Assembly: GCF_009017275.1 (NCBI RefSeq)
Contig: NZ_WBZC01000015.1
Location: 1 to 64,000, forward strand
Direction: 5' to 3'
Source: Alkaliphilus pronyensis
GTDB lineage: Bacteria; Bacillota; Clostridia; Peptostreptococcales; Natronincolaceae
Length of the DNA: 64,000 nt
Below the pieces are notes generated by a model that was given only the letters and a program-made list of their open reading frames with translations, did no database searches and was not told the origin of the DNA. Shown one piece after another: positions 9,922-19,245 of this stretch. The first letter of the stretch is position 1. Every line of letters starts with the position of its first letter. The position numbers and the translations under genes were made by a program.

Positions 9922-10593
9922 ATGGAGAAGAAATTACTTAGTAAACATATTAAGAACATAATAGTTTTAGCGGTTGTTTGTGGTATTTCATGGCTTTTAT
10001 TATATATTATTGGTCATTTTACTGTACTACATCCGAATGCTTATTTTGATATAACAAAAAGCATTTTTTTAGTTTACGTGGTGTATTTAGTGGTGGGAAG
10101 CTTGTATAAAGTATTTCATAATATAAAAAACTTTGATGGAATATGGAGGAAATTTTCACTTTGGTGGGGAAATGAGACACCATTTGAAGCCATTTGCGAG
10201 TCCTTTACAATTGTAACAGCTATTAACAGTATTATGATGCTAACAGGGCATGATACACCTAAGGAAGGGGTTTTTGCTTACATACACATGATGCTACGGC
10301 TTTTAATTATTTCTAGTATTATTACTATCTGGATGTGGAAGGATATATTACAATGGGTAAAAAAATCTACTTTTAGATTTAATATTAAAAGCCTTTATCA
10401 GTTATCTAAAAAACATTTCTTTGCATCTATATCTAAACTATTTACAATTATAACAACAGTATATTGTATTTTAGTAATTGCTTTCTATAGAATTTTAAAC
10501 CCAGCAGGGGGCATAGCTTTTTATCAAACTTTATTAGGAATCTTAGCTTTTACTGTTTTATTTATGTTTGTACATCCTGCTAGACGAGGATAG
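9922..10593 (+). CDS. Integral membrane protein of unknown function
   Basis: I do not recognise this 223-residue protein. Hydrophobic helices lie at about residues 12-34, 45-62, 90-107, 118-140, 170-190 and 198-216. Between the second and third is an aromatic stretch, FDGIWRKFSLWWGNETPFEAICES, and between the third and fourth a loop with TGHDTPKEG. A basic stretch follows helix four. The protein ends with HPARRG. AAGGGGGG lies 8 bases before ATG. It stands alone between a palindromic element and a long noncoding gap, with no informative neighbours. Confidence 0.65.
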   Translation: MEKKLLSKHIKNIIVLAVVCGISWLLLYIIGHFTVLHPNAYFDITKSIFLVYVVYLVVGSLYKVFHNIKNFDGIWRKFSLWWGNETPFEAICESFTIVTAINSIMMLTGHDTPKEGVFAYIHMMLRLLIISSIITIWMWKDILQWVKKSTFRFNIKSLYQLSKKHFFASISKLFTIITTVYCILVIAFYRILNPAGGIAFYQTLLGILAFTVLFMFVHPARRG

Positions 10594-11027
10594 CTAAATA
10601 TTCTTAAGCAATAGCTATAATACATAAAAACAATTGAAGTTACATATATTACAAAATGTTAGTATTATTTTTAACCTGTGTTTTATGTTATGTTTAAGTG
10701 GAGCTAGGACTTATGGTATCTTTATTGAAATAGAGGAATTATTAAATAATAATCATCATAAGGATGTTTAGAAGGCTTTACTAAGCCATCACGGAAGCAA
10801 AACTTATACCTAGGTTAGAGCATGACTAGAAACAACCAAACATGGATATTATTTAAAAAAATAGAAAATTAAAAGAAATGCTTCAAATGTATAAATATTC
10901 AGAAATGATGAACTTTTTTAATAGCATAAAAATGTCTTGAAAATGTAATACTTTGACTGTACAATTAATATAACTGTCACGTGTAAATAGCTGACAGATA
11001 TAAATATTAAAGAATGGAGGAATAAAA
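10594..11027. other. Long noncoding gap upstream of the symporter
   Basis: No convincing gene is visible on either strand. Short open stretches such as KALLSHHGSKTYT (around 10770-10810) are interrupted by stops and could be debris of a lost gene, but match nothing I recognise. The last 90 bases hold a promoter and an inverted repeat. Confidence 0.5.
10937..10997 (+). promoter_or_regulatory. Promoter and possible operator for the symporter gene
   Basis: TTGAAA (10937-10942) and TACAAT (10960-10965) are spaced by 17 bases. Just downstream CTGTCA (10974-10979) and TGACAG (10992-10997) form an inverted repeat in the usual position of a repressor site. The operator role is inferred. Confidence 0.55.
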
Positions 11028-12176
11028 ATGAAAAAACTTGGATTATTACCTAAGTTGGTAATTGGTATCATTGTAGGTATTATTGTCGGTGCTACAGGTA
11101 TTGAGTTTCTTACAAGATTACTTTCTACTTTTAGTGGAATCTTTGGAAACTTCTTGGGCTATATCATTCCACTAATTATTATTGGATTCATAGCACCTGG
11201 AATTGCAGAATTAGGAGGTAAAGCTGGAAAACTACTAGGTATAACAACTGGTCTTGCTTATTTATCAACAGTTGTGGCTGGAGTATTATCTTTTGTTGTA
11301 GCTACAGTTATTTTACCTATGATTATTTCTGGTGGAGACATTGCTGAAGGTGGAAAAAGTGCAGCTCCCTTCTTTGAAATTCAAATGCCTGCTATTATGG
11401 GAGTAATGACAGCACTTATAACAGCATTCCTATTAGGTTTAGGTATGGCAACTCTTAAGAGCAAAAGCATGTATGCAGTAATGGAAGAATTCCAACAAAT
11501 TATTAAGAAGGTTATTGAAAACGTTATTATTCCACTTTTACCGGTTCATATTGCTGGAATTTTCGCTAAGTTAGCATTTGCAGGTACTGTAGCTCAAACA
11601 TTAGCTGTGTTTGGTAGAGTATTTGTTCTAGTTATAGGGGTTCATATAGGATTCTTAATTATTCAGTATACTGTGGCTGGTTCAATAGCTAAGGTAAACC
11701 CATTTACTGCTTTAAAAAATATGCTACCAGCATACTTTACAGCTATAGGAACACAATCTTCAGCAGCTACTATTCCTGTTACTGTAAAAAGTGCTAAGTC
11801 AAACAATATTAATGATGAAGTAGCAGAGTTTGCAATTCCTTTATGCGCAACAATCCACTTATCTGGAAGTACAATTGCATTAACTATTTGTGCTATAGCA
11901 GTTATGGCATTAGATGGTGCTACTTTAGGATTTGGTCAAGTATTACCATTCATACTTATGCTTGGTATTACAATGGTTGCAGCACCAGGGGTTCCAGGAG
12001 GAGCAATTATGGCTTCACTTGGATTATTAGAAACAATGCTAGGCTTTACAGATGGTCAATTAGCACTTATGATGGCATTATATATTGCTCAAGACAGCTT
12101 TGGTACAGCAGCAAATGTAACTGGAGATGGAGCAATTGGATTAATAGTAAATAAGTTCGCTAAGGAAGCAAAATAG
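11028..12176 (+). CDS. Dicarboxylate/amino acid:cation symporter (DAACS family)
   Basis: This membrane carrier likely imports a dicarboxylate or acidic amino acid with Na+ or H+. The 382-residue protein starts with LPKLVIGIIVGIIVG and has about eight hydrophobic segments. The serine-rich reentrant loop is seen in IGTQSSAATIPVTVKSA (about residues 240-256). The second loop region is AAPGVPGGAIMASLG, and the substrate-site helix is QDSFGTAANVTGDGAIG. The classical NMDGT-type motif is altered to TIHLSGSTIAL, so substrate choice may differ from GltP. ATG follows GGAGGAATAAAA. A terminator shared with the convergent gene follows. Confidence 0.9.
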   Translation: MKKLGLLPKLVIGIIVGIIVGATGIEFLTRLLSTFSGIFGNFLGYIIPLIIIGFIAPGIAELGGKAGKLLGITTGLAYLSTVVAGVLSFVVATVILPMIISGGDIAEGGKSAAPFFEIQMPAIMGVMTALITAFLLGLGMATLKSKSMYAVMEEFQQIIKKVIENVIIPLLPVHIAGIFAKLAFAGTVAQTLAVFGRVFVLVIGVHIGFLIIQYTVAGSIAKVNPFTALKNMLPAYFTAIGTQSSAATIPVTVKSAKSNNINDEVAEFAIPLCATIHLSGSTIALTICAIAVMALDGATLGFGQVLPFILMLGITMVAAPGVPGGAIMASLGLLETMLGFTDGQLALMMALYIAQDSFGTAANVTGDGAIGLIVNKFAKEAK

Positions 12177-12231
12177 TTAAGCTTATCATTATTTAGCTTC
12201 TGGTTTTGAATAAGAATATTCAAATTATATA

Positions 12232-12271
12232 ATAAAAACCTTATCATAGTAATTTATGATAAGGTTTTTTA
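12232..12271. terminator. Bidirectional terminator
   Basis: AAAACCTTATCATA and TATGATAAGGTTTT form a stem flanked by A and T runs, lying between two convergent genes and serving both. Confidence 0.9.
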
Positions 12272-13087
12272 TTATTTTCTACTGGAAGGTAAGACATCTG
12301 TAAAAATATAAGCCCTTTTCCTTAACAATGCCAATATAATAAGAATGGCAAGAACTGAGATACCAATAATGGACATAGTAATAACCGATCTCACCGCCTC
12401 TGTTCCTGCTGCCGTTCTTTTGAGATAAATACCAATAAAGGCCCATGCAATAACAGCTGAATAGAAAATATCCCTTCTCATATGTAAAAAATATAATCCT
12501 AAAGCAAGGCTAACAACCATAAGGATTACTGTCCAAATAGCCTCAGGAATACCAAAGCCCTGCCAATTAATGCTTACTAGAAATGCTGTTACATTGGCAA
12601 TTGTAGCTACACTTATCCAACCCAAATAAACACTAAAGTTAATATGTACTAAAAATACTTCTTTTTTACTAGCTGCTGCCCTTCCAATACTAAGATTATT
12701 GTAAATAAATATCAAGGAAATCAACATAAGCACCATTATAATTACTGAAGCTCCAACATATCTGTAATGCCATAGAATAACCCATAGCATATTTCCAACC
12801 CCTAATAATATGTTCCAATAACCTATTTTGTGTATAAAGGTCACCACACTATCCTTTGTTTTAAAGGCAACAATCAACTGATATGCAGTAAAGATACCTA
12901 ATAAGGAATAAATAACTCCCCAAATAGAGAAGGTGATACCTGCTGGTACAAATAGATTTGGATAAAGGGCAGAAAGCTCTCCTGTGGTTAAACCATTAAA
13001 AGGAATTAAATTAGCTAAGGTATTTATAAGTATAGTTCCAATGAAGGCAACACAATTGAATACTGCAAGCTTTTTTATATAGCTCAT
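12272..13087 (-). CDS. TspO/MBR-like tryptophan-rich membrane protein
   Basis: The 271-residue protein is almost entirely hydrophobic, with about eight helices. The family feature PNLFVPAGITFSIWGVIYSLLG (about residues 44-65) and the WNILLGVGNMLWVILWHY helix resemble TspO/MBR (tryptophan-rich sensory) proteins, which bind tetrapyrroles. This example is longer than the five-helix TspO core of about 160 residues, having extra C-terminal helices, as in several Firmicute relatives. AAGGAAGTG precedes ATG at 13087. It is a single gene, convergent with the symporter. A porphyrin role is inferred from family only. Confidence 0.8.
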   Translation of the reverse strand: MSYIKKLAVFNCVAFIGTILINTLANLIPFNGLTTGELSALYPNLFVPAGITFSIWGVIYSLLGIFTAYQLIVAFKTKDSVVTFIHKIGYWNILLGVGNMLWVILWHYRYVGASVIIMVLMLISLIFIYNNLSIGRAAASKKEVFLVHINFSVYLGWISVATIANVTAFLVSINWQGFGIPEAIWTVILMVVSLALGLYFLHMRRDIFYSAVIAWAFIGIYLKRTAAGTEAVRSVITMSIIGISVLAILIILALLRKRAYIFTDVLPSSRK

Positions 13088-13249
13088 AAATCAACACTTC
13101 CTTTCATCTAAGTTTTTAATGTTTATACCCGTAATATGATATTCTAAATCTAGCAAATTATGCAGCTAAACTCTCATATTTCTTTAGATTAATGTATGTA
13201 AAGGGATAAGCTGTTAATAATTAAGAAAAAAGAGGAATTAGGTGATTAT

Positions 13250-14098
13250 ATGGAGAGGGTTGGTTTAATTTTACAGGGTGGAGGTACAAGAGGGGTATAT
13301 ACTTCTGGGGTAGTAGATTTTTTACTAGATAAGAAGCTTTATTTTTCATATGTTATAGGGGTATCTTCGGGAGCTTGTAATGGTGCAGCCTATGTATCGC
13401 AGCAAAGGGGCTATGGCAAAATAATGCATATTAAGTATGTTAATGATTCAAGATATATGGGTTTAATGAATCTTCTTCGTAAAGGTAGCTATTTTGGCTT
13501 AGATTTCATATTTGACGAGCTTCCAAACACCATTGAAAAATTTGATTTTAGAAGCTTTGCCAGCTCTAATTCTGAATTCTATGTGGTGGCAACCAATTGC
13601 AGGACAGGAAAACCCCAATACTTTGAGAAAAAAGAAGCAACTGATATTTTAAATATAATAAAGGCATCATGTAGTTTGCCATTTATCACTAAAATGGTTG
13701 AGTATCAAGGTAATCTCTTATTGGATGGTGGTATATGTGATCCAATACCAATTGAAAAATCTATTAGTGATGGAAATAAAAAGAATGTAGTTATATTGAC
13801 AGTCCCATTACAATACCCCACAAAAAATTATTGGGAAGGATGGGGTATAGGTTTATTAAAATATAGAAAATATCAAGAGCTAATAAAGTCTCTCCAAAAT
13901 AGTCATGGTGTTTATTGCAAGAAAATTGATTTAATAAAACAGCTTGAAAAAAATAACAGAGCATTTATTATAAGTCCTACTGTTGATTTAAAGGTAGGCG
14001 TTTTGGAAAACAATAAGCAAAATCTGGAGGACATTTACTTATTAGGATATAATGATGCTAAGAAAAGCTATCCTATTCTGCTACAGTACCTGTCTTAA
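13250..14098 (+). CDS. Patatin-like phospholipase
   Basis: This is a predicted cytosolic or membrane-associated serine lipid acyl hydrolase, YjjU type. The oxyanion motif GGGTRGVY is at residues 10-17, the nucleophile elbow GVSSGACNGAAY around 38-49, and the catalytic aspartate in LLDGGICDPIP near 161-171. Both members of the Ser-Asp dyad are therefore present. The length, 282 residues, is normal for the subfamily. A purine-rich GAGGAATTAGG precedes ATG. It stands alone, and the physiological substrate is unknown. Confidence 0.9.
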   Translation: MERVGLILQGGGTRGVYTSGVVDFLLDKKLYFSYVIGVSSGACNGAAYVSQQRGYGKIMHIKYVNDSRYMGLMNLLRKGSYFGLDFIFDELPNTIEKFDFRSFASSNSEFYVVATNCRTGKPQYFEKKEATDILNIIKASCSLPFITKMVEYQGNLLLDGGICDPIPIEKSISDGNKKNVVILTVPLQYPTKNYWEGWGIGLLKYRKYQELIKSLQNSHGVYCKKIDLIKQLEKNNRAFIISPTVDLKVGVLENNKQNLEDIYLLGYNDAKKSYPILLQYLS

Positions 14099-14357
14099 TA
14101 TAAGCATAGCATTACTGTTTACAGCTTATAATCTTACTTCATATGGGTACTAACACTTCCGAATATTAAGGTATAGATAAGTGTCGCTAAGCCTATAAAT
14201 AAGTGAATCAATAGTTCAGCTGGAATAAAAACTACATCTCAACTAATTTTCTTTTAATTATTAACAAATATTTAATACAGTTAATAATAAATATTTATAT
14301 AATAGATATATAGGACAAAAGTAACATAAATTTTCAAATACGATGGAGGTGAGTGGA

Positions 14358-16139
14358 ATGGGACAGGATATTTTAAAAGCTTTAGATAATACCCACTGTG
14401 ATGACATTATTAATAATGAATGTATTGATAATGTTTTTCAGTGTATAATTTCCTTAAAGGACGGTTCTGTATTAGGCTATGAAGCCCTATGTAGAGGTCC
14501 AAAAGAAACTGCATATGAAAAGCCCCAAAGCCTATTTGAAATGGCTAAAGAGAATGGAAAAATATTTGAGTTAGAAAAAATATGCAAAAAAAAGGCAATT
14601 GAAAAATTCAAAAGTAAAGGTGAACAATTAAAGCTTTTTGTAAATATTGACCCAGGTTGCTTCTTAAAGGAGGAAGAAGGCATAAACCTCTTAGATGATT
14701 TGTTTATGTCATGGGCTAAGGATTTCTGCTATGTTATATTTGAGGTAACAGAAAAGACAGGTATACATGATTATAAACGTTTTAATAATGTTATTAGCAA
14801 ATACAAAAAATCTGGCATTAGTATTTCCGTAGATGATGTTTCTAATGGCTATGCAGGAATAAATATGCTGTCAAACCTTGAACCTTTGTATATGAAGATT
14901 AATATGGAGCTAGTTCGTGATATACATAAGGAACCCTTTAAGAAAACCGTCATAAAATCCTTAGTAGTAATTGCTAATAATTCAAACTCTAAGCTTATAG
15001 CTGAGGGTATTGAAACTAAAGATGAATTAGATGTTTTAATAGACTTGGGGGTACACTACGGACAAGGCTATTATATCCAAAAGCCCTCCTATGAATTACT
15101 CTACACACATTCTAATATTAAACACTATATACTGGAAAGAAACTCTATTAAAAGTGATATAAGAATACAAAACATAACAACCACCAAAATCGGAGAGATA
15201 AGTAGATCTATAACAAATGTATCTTCAAATACTGTTGGAAGAGAAGTAAACATGTTATTTGATAAAGAATCAGGTATACAGGGTATTCCAGTGGTTGATA
15301 AGGATAAACCAGTGGGACTAATAATGAAGCATAAGTTTTATCGTTATTTAGGAAGACAATATGGTTACTCAATTTATATGGATAGAGCTATAGAAATTTT
15401 AATGGATAATACACCATTGATAATAGATTTTGATACACCCCTGGATCAAGTTACTAAAATTGCAATGTTAAGGGATGATGACACCCTATATGATTATATT
15501 ATTGTTACCAAAAATAATACATATTATGGTATTGCCACAATTAAGGATTTATTAGAAAAGACAACGGAAATAGAGCTTAATAGGGCTAAATATGCAAATC
15601 CTCTTACGGGATTACCAGGGAATATTATTATAGAACAAAAAATAAGTAATATAATTAAGTCTACAGAGGATTATTCAGTTTTGTATTTTGACATAGATAA
15701 TTTTAAATCCTATAATGATGTTTATGGCTTTGACAATGGAGATAGAATAATTGAAATGCTAGGTAATCTGATTCAGCAATGTATGTCTCTTTACGAGTTT
15801 GAGAAGGGCTTTTTAGGCCATATTGGAGGAGATGACTTTGTTGCAATTGTTGAAAGTCATACGATTAATAAGCTATGTGAGACAATTATTGATAGGTTTG
15901 ATAAAAGCATACTACACTACTATTCAGAAATAGATCAAAAGAAAGGATACATCATGGCAGAAAATCGTCATGGTACCATTGAGCAATTTCCATTGATGAG
16001 CATATCTATTGCTGTTGTAAACAATAAAAATAGATGCTTTGCTAGTGCTTCACAGCTTGCTGAATATGCCAGTAAGATTAAGAAAAAATGTAAAATACGT
16101 TGGACAAGCAACTATATTATTGGAGATATCACTGAATAA
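14358..16139 (+). CDS. EAL-CBS-GGDEF domain protein (cyclic-di-GMP signalling)
   Basis: Domains in order: an EAL phosphodiesterase domain (about residues 25-255), a CBS-pair region (about 265-415), and a GGDEF domain (about 420-580). EAL residues visible are GYEALCRGP, FVNIDP, FEVTEKTG, SVDDVSNGY, KIN in place of the usual KID, AEGIET and GQGYYIQKP; one of these is altered. The GGDEF loop reads GGDDF. The protein may make or break c-di-GMP, or one domain may only bind nucleotide. There is no membrane segment, so CBS ligands are likely cytosolic. The start at 14358 is used because GGAGGTG lies inside the frame that begins at 14343. A terminator overlaps the stop. Confidence 0.88.
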   Translation: MGQDILKALDNTHCDDIINNECIDNVFQCIISLKDGSVLGYEALCRGPKETAYEKPQSLFEMAKENGKIFELEKICKKKAIEKFKSKGEQLKLFVNIDPGCFLKEEEGINLLDDLFMSWAKDFCYVIFEVTEKTGIHDYKRFNNVISKYKKSGISISVDDVSNGYAGINMLSNLEPLYMKINMELVRDIHKEPFKKTVIKSLVVIANNSNSKLIAEGIETKDELDVLIDLGVHYGQGYYIQKPSYELLYTHSNIKHYILERNSIKSDIRIQNITTTKIGEISRSITNVSSNTVGREVNMLFDKESGIQGIPVVDKDKPVGLIMKHKFYRYLGRQYGYSIYMDRAIEILMDNTPLIIDFDTPLDQVTKIAMLRDDDTLYDYIIVTKNNTYYGIATIKDLLEKTTEIELNRAKYANPLTGLPGNIIIEQKISNIIKSTEDYSVLYFDIDNFKSYNDVYGFDNGDRIIEMLGNLIQQCMSLYEFEKGFLGHIGGDDFVAIVESHTINKLCETIIDRFDKSILHYYSEIDQKKGYIMAENRHGTIEQFPLMSISIAVVNNKNRCFASASQLAEYASKIKKKCKIRWTSNYIIGDITE

Positions 16140-16153
16140 GTGATATTTTTTTT
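16126..16153 (+). terminator. Terminator overlapping the EAL-GGDEF stop
   Basis: ATATCACT and AGTGATAT pair around the stop codon and run into seven T residues. Confidence 0.8.
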
Positions 16154-16270
16154 AAAAACTTATTTTTTAACATAATTTTTAAATACTCTTAATATAAACA
16201 CCTCTAAAACTGTGAATTGTAGGAGTATTATATATAAGAGGCCTACTAAGAGTTTATGGAGGTGAATAGT

Positions 16271-16753
16271 TTGAAGAGCATAACCTATGGAGAGCTTTCA
16301 TTTGAAGAAGTATGCACTAAAATTAAAGAATACATTAAGAAGGATTTAGAAGGAATATATGTTATCTCTATTGGAACTGATTCCCAAAGCTATGGGGGAG
16401 CTACAAAAATGGTTTCTGTCATAACCATAGTTCGTAAATCAAAGGGAGGCATATTTTTTTATGATATTAAAAGCCTAAAATTGATTAAGGATTTGCGTCG
16501 AAAGATATTTGCAGAGACTCAATATAGTCTGGAGTTAGCAGGAAGGGTTATGCAATTTTTAGAGAAGAATGAGGTTCATGCTGCTATGGAGGTACATGTA
16601 GATATTGGGGAAAGTGGCGAAACAAAATCCCTAATAAGAGAAATAGCTGGTTGGGTTGGTGCGCTAGGTTATAAATGCTGTATTAAGCCAGCGTCATATT
16701 CATCATCGGGTATTGCTGATAGACTTTCTAAAAGAGGCAGCATAGTAGGCTAA
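16271..16753 (+). CDS. YkuK family ribonuclease H-like protein
   Basis: The 160-residue soluble protein matches the YkuK (DUF458) family: IGTDSQSYGGATKMVSVI with an RNase H-like acidic position, AETQYSLELAGRVM, VHVDIGESGETKSLIREIAGWV and YSSSGIADRLSK. Nuclease activity has not been shown for the family as far as I know. The start is TTG at 16271, 7 bases after GGAGGTG; the ATG at 16256 would place that site within the gene. An AT-rich hairpin follows at 16766. Confidence 0.82.
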   Translation: MKSITYGELSFEEVCTKIKEYIKKDLEGIYVISIGTDSQSYGGATKMVSVITIVRKSKGGIFFYDIKSLKLIKDLRRKIFAETQYSLELAGRVMQFLEKNEVHAAMEVHVDIGESGETKSLIREIAGWVGALGYKCCIKPASYSSSGIADRLSKRGSIVG

Positions 16754-16765
16754 TTAATATTCAAA

Positions 16766-16793
16766 TGGTTTATTTGAAATAAAACCTTTTTTA
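16766..16793 (+). terminator. Weak terminator after the YkuK gene
   Basis: GGTTTATTT and AATAAAACC pair imperfectly and are followed by TTTTTT. The stem is AT-rich. Confidence 0.5.
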
Positions 16794-16829
16794 TGTTCTT
16801 TGAAGGATAGATATTGAAGGAGGGATTTC

Positions 16830-17975
16830 ATGAAAATTGCTATTTTTACCGACACCTATACTCCTCAGATAAACGGAGTAACAAAGACACTGAAAAAGCT
16901 TAAGGATTACATGGATAAAAACGGAATAGAATATAAGTTTTTCGTACCTGCAGAAGGAAATCCATTAGAAACTAAGGAGACTATTTCCTTCTATAGTATC
17001 AGATTTCTATTTTATCCTGAGTGCAAAATAGCTCTGCCTAGGTATGGAGAGGTGAAAAATGCACTTGATGATTTCAAGCCCGATATAATTCACATAGTTA
17101 CCCCCTTCTCTGTTGGTTTAAAGGGACTAAAATATGCAAGAGAAAATAATATTCCTTTAGTATCCTCCTATCATACCAACTTTGTTGAATATTTTAAGTT
17201 TTATAATCTCCAAATATTAGAAAACATTTGTTGGAGCTATTTTAACTGGTTTCACTCTTTTTGTGAAATAAATTTTTGTCCCTCAATGGATACATTAAAC
17301 AAGCTTGATAGAAAGGGAATAGGTAATTTGAAAATATGGGATAGGGGAATAGAGTCAGATGAGTTTTCTCCAATTAAATATAATAAAGATTTAAGGGAAA
17401 GGTACGTATCACCCAATGTAAAGCTTTTACTCTATGTAGGGAGAATAGCACCAGAAAAAGAATTAGATGTTCTATTGAAAGCAGTACAAATTTTAAGCAA
17501 AAAAGATATACCCTTTAAGCTGTTGATGGTGGGTGATGGTCCGTTATACAATGAATTAAAGGCTCAAAATATAAAAAATGTTATTTTTGATGGATACAAA
17601 TTTGGTTCTGAGCTTCAGGAAATATATGGATCATCAGATATATTTGTTTTCCCATCTAGTACAGAAACCTATGGCAATGTAATTTTAGAAGCAATGTCTT
17701 CAGGCTTACCTGTAGTAGCACCCTTTGAGGGAGGAATAAAGGAAAATCTGAAGAATGGTAATAACGGTTTAGTTTTTAATAAGGAAGATAGTATTGATAT
17801 GGCAAATAAGATAGAGATGCTTCTTAAAGATGAGAAGCTAAGGGTGAGCTTGGCTAATAATGCCAGAGAGCATGCCATGAGTAAAAGCTGGAACAAGGTA
17901 TTTCAAAAATTGTTCAAGAACTATAAATCTGTAATTGAAAACTTTCATCATAAAATTAACAACCTATCGGCATAA
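16830..17975 (+). CDS. Glycosyltransferase family 4 (mannosyl/glucosyl type)
   Basis: The 381-residue protein has the GT-B fold. The N-terminal Rossmann part begins MKIAIFTDTYTPQINGV and contains HIVTPFSVGLKG and SSYHTNF. The C-terminal part has LLYVGRIAPEKELDVLLKA, MVGDGPLYNEL and the nucleotide-sugar site STETYGNVILEAMSSGLPV with its paired glutamates. Relatives glycosylate diacylglycerol or other lipid acceptors. AAGGAGGG precedes ATG. With the methyltransferase, PAP2 phosphatase and MGDG-type glycosyltransferase downstream it suggests membrane glycolipid synthesis, though acceptor and sugar are inferred. Confidence 0.9.
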   Translation: MKIAIFTDTYTPQINGVTKTLKKLKDYMDKNGIEYKFFVPAEGNPLETKETISFYSIRFLFYPECKIALPRYGEVKNALDDFKPDIIHIVTPFSVGLKGLKYARENNIPLVSSYHTNFVEYFKFYNLQILENICWSYFNWFHSFCEINFCPSMDTLNKLDRKGIGNLKIWDRGIESDEFSPIKYNKDLRERYVSPNVKLLLYVGRIAPEKELDVLLKAVQILSKKDIPFKLLMVGDGPLYNELKAQNIKNVIFDGYKFGSELQEIYGSSDIFVFPSSTETYGNVILEAMSSGLPVVAPFEGGIKENLKNGNNGLVFNKEDSIDMANKIEMLLKDEKLRVSLANNAREHAMSKSWNKVFQKLFKNYKSVIENFHHKINNLSA

Positions 17976-18015
17976 TAGCATAACAAAATACGAATGCACT
18001 AAAAGGGAGGCTACC

Positions 18016-18504
18016 ATGAAAATCTTAATAATTATAGCTACTATTGGATGTTTATTATATCTAGCCCATTATCTAAGCTATTGTATTTTAAAGAAAAGAA
18101 TTCTAAAACAGCAGAAATGGGGCTTAAATATCTGCTGTGGTAAAACTGATGGCGGAGGGGTTAATGCAGATATATTTATGCATACAGATGTTCCCTCTTT
18201 TCAGCTTATAGAGGACATATACAACTTACCCTTTGAAGATAAACAGTTTGATAGCATACTTTGCTCCCATACAATTGAGCATGTTGAAGATCCCCTAATG
18301 TTTTTCAATGAATTGCAGCGTGTTGGAAAAGAGGTAACAATAGTTGTACCTCCCCTGTGGGATTTGTGTGCAGTTTTCAATATATTTGAGCATAGAAGGA
18401 TTTTTCTAAGCTTTAGGAAAAAGCATAATAGGCTACCAAGGTATGTAAGACTGCCTGTAGCCATAGCACTACAGAGGAAAATTGGACAAGTAATTAATGC
18501 ATAG
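18016..18504 (+). CDS. Class I SAM-dependent methyltransferase, membrane-anchored
   Basis: The 162-residue protein has an N-terminal hydrophobic helix (about 2-23), then a short methyltransferase core: WGLNICCGKTDGGGVNADI (an unusual cysteine-rich version of the SAM-binding glycine motif), LIEDIYNLPFEDKQFDSILCSHTIEHVEDP, and a beta-strand ending VVPPLW. The end is shorter than most family members. The start is ATG at 18016, 5 bases after GGGAGG; the frame is open upstream to 17935 but that part overlaps the glycosyltransferase gene. It follows that gene closely and is likely co-transcribed. The substrate is unknown. Confidence 0.75.
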   Translation: MKILIIIATIGCLLYLAHYLSYCILKKRILKQQKWGLNICCGKTDGGGVNADIFMHTDVPSFQLIEDIYNLPFEDKQFDSILCSHTIEHVEDPLMFFNELQRVGKEVTIVVPPLWDLCAVFNIFEHRRIFLSFRKKHNRLPRYVRLPVAIALQRKIGQVINA

Positions 18505-18635
18505 TTAAATATATTCCTTAATTGAGCTATATAATATACTTGTCCACTTTAAGTATTTTACATAAACATAACCATCCTATCATTATACTTTAACATAATA
18601 TAAATATAATTTAATTAAGAAAGGATGTGAAAGAA

Positions 18636-19166
18636 ATGAATGCAATCGGCGGTTTTGTTAGAAAAAGTGATATATCATTATTTTACTTGTTTAACAGAAA
18701 AATACATTGCAACTCTTTGGATTTTTTAATGAAATACATTACCCATTTAGGTTCTACTACCTTTACAACTCTGCTTTCATTATCTTTATTTATTTACCCT
18801 AAACAAGAAGTTAGACTAATTGGAGGTAAAATGATTATATGCCTTTTAACCACCTTACTGATAGTTCAGTTTATAAAGAAAACTGTAAACAGGCCCAGAC
18901 CCTATATTACCCTTAGAGACATAATACCTATTAATCCACCCAATTGCAGCTACTCATTTCCTTCTGGACATACCTGTGCTGCCTTTACAATGGCTATAGT
19001 ACTTGCTAAACATATTCCATCCCTAGGCTTAATTTTTCTTATGCTTGCAATAATGGTAGGATTTTCAAGAGTATACCTAGGTGTTCACTACCCTACAGAT
19101 ACTATTATCGGTGCAATAATTGCATTTTCAACCTCTAAGCTACTGGTAATTCTGGGTTTGATTTAG
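18636..19166 (+). CDS. PAP2 family lipid phosphatase
   Basis: This polytopic membrane phosphatase is of the phosphatidic acid phosphatase / undecaprenyl-pyrophosphatase type. All three motifs are present: KKTVNRPRP (about residues 86-94), SFPSGHT (about 111-117) and SRVYLGVHYPTD (about 148-159), giving the catalytic histidines and phosphate-binding arginines. Five or six helices fill the 176 residues. ATG at 18636 lies 10 bases after AAGGA; an in-frame GTG at 18627 is too close to it. Nearby glycolipid genes suggest a lipid phosphate substrate. Confidence 0.9.
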   Translation: MNAIGGFVRKSDISLFYLFNRKIHCNSLDFLMKYITHLGSTTFTTLLSLSLFIYPKQEVRLIGGKMIICLLTTLLIVQFIKKTVNRPRPYITLRDIIPINPPNCSYSFPSGHTCAAFTMAIVLAKHIPSLGLIFLMLAIMVGFSRVYLGVHYPTDTIIGAIIAFSTSKLLVILGLI

Positions 19167-19245
19167 GGTTTAGTATAATAGCATTTAAAAGAAATAACCC
19201 TTCTTGACAACTTGTTAAAATCATCTTAAGTAAGGAGAATAATAT

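Noticed and set aside
10760-10830. Possible transposase or gene fragment in the 10.6-11.0 kb gap
   Set aside because: Only short stop-interrupted stretches with no motif I can name; not supported as a pseudogene.
11843-12154. 103-residue frame inside the symporter gene
   Set aside because: Overlaps the symporter in another frame; composition (many W, C, S, Y) is typical of a shifted frame.
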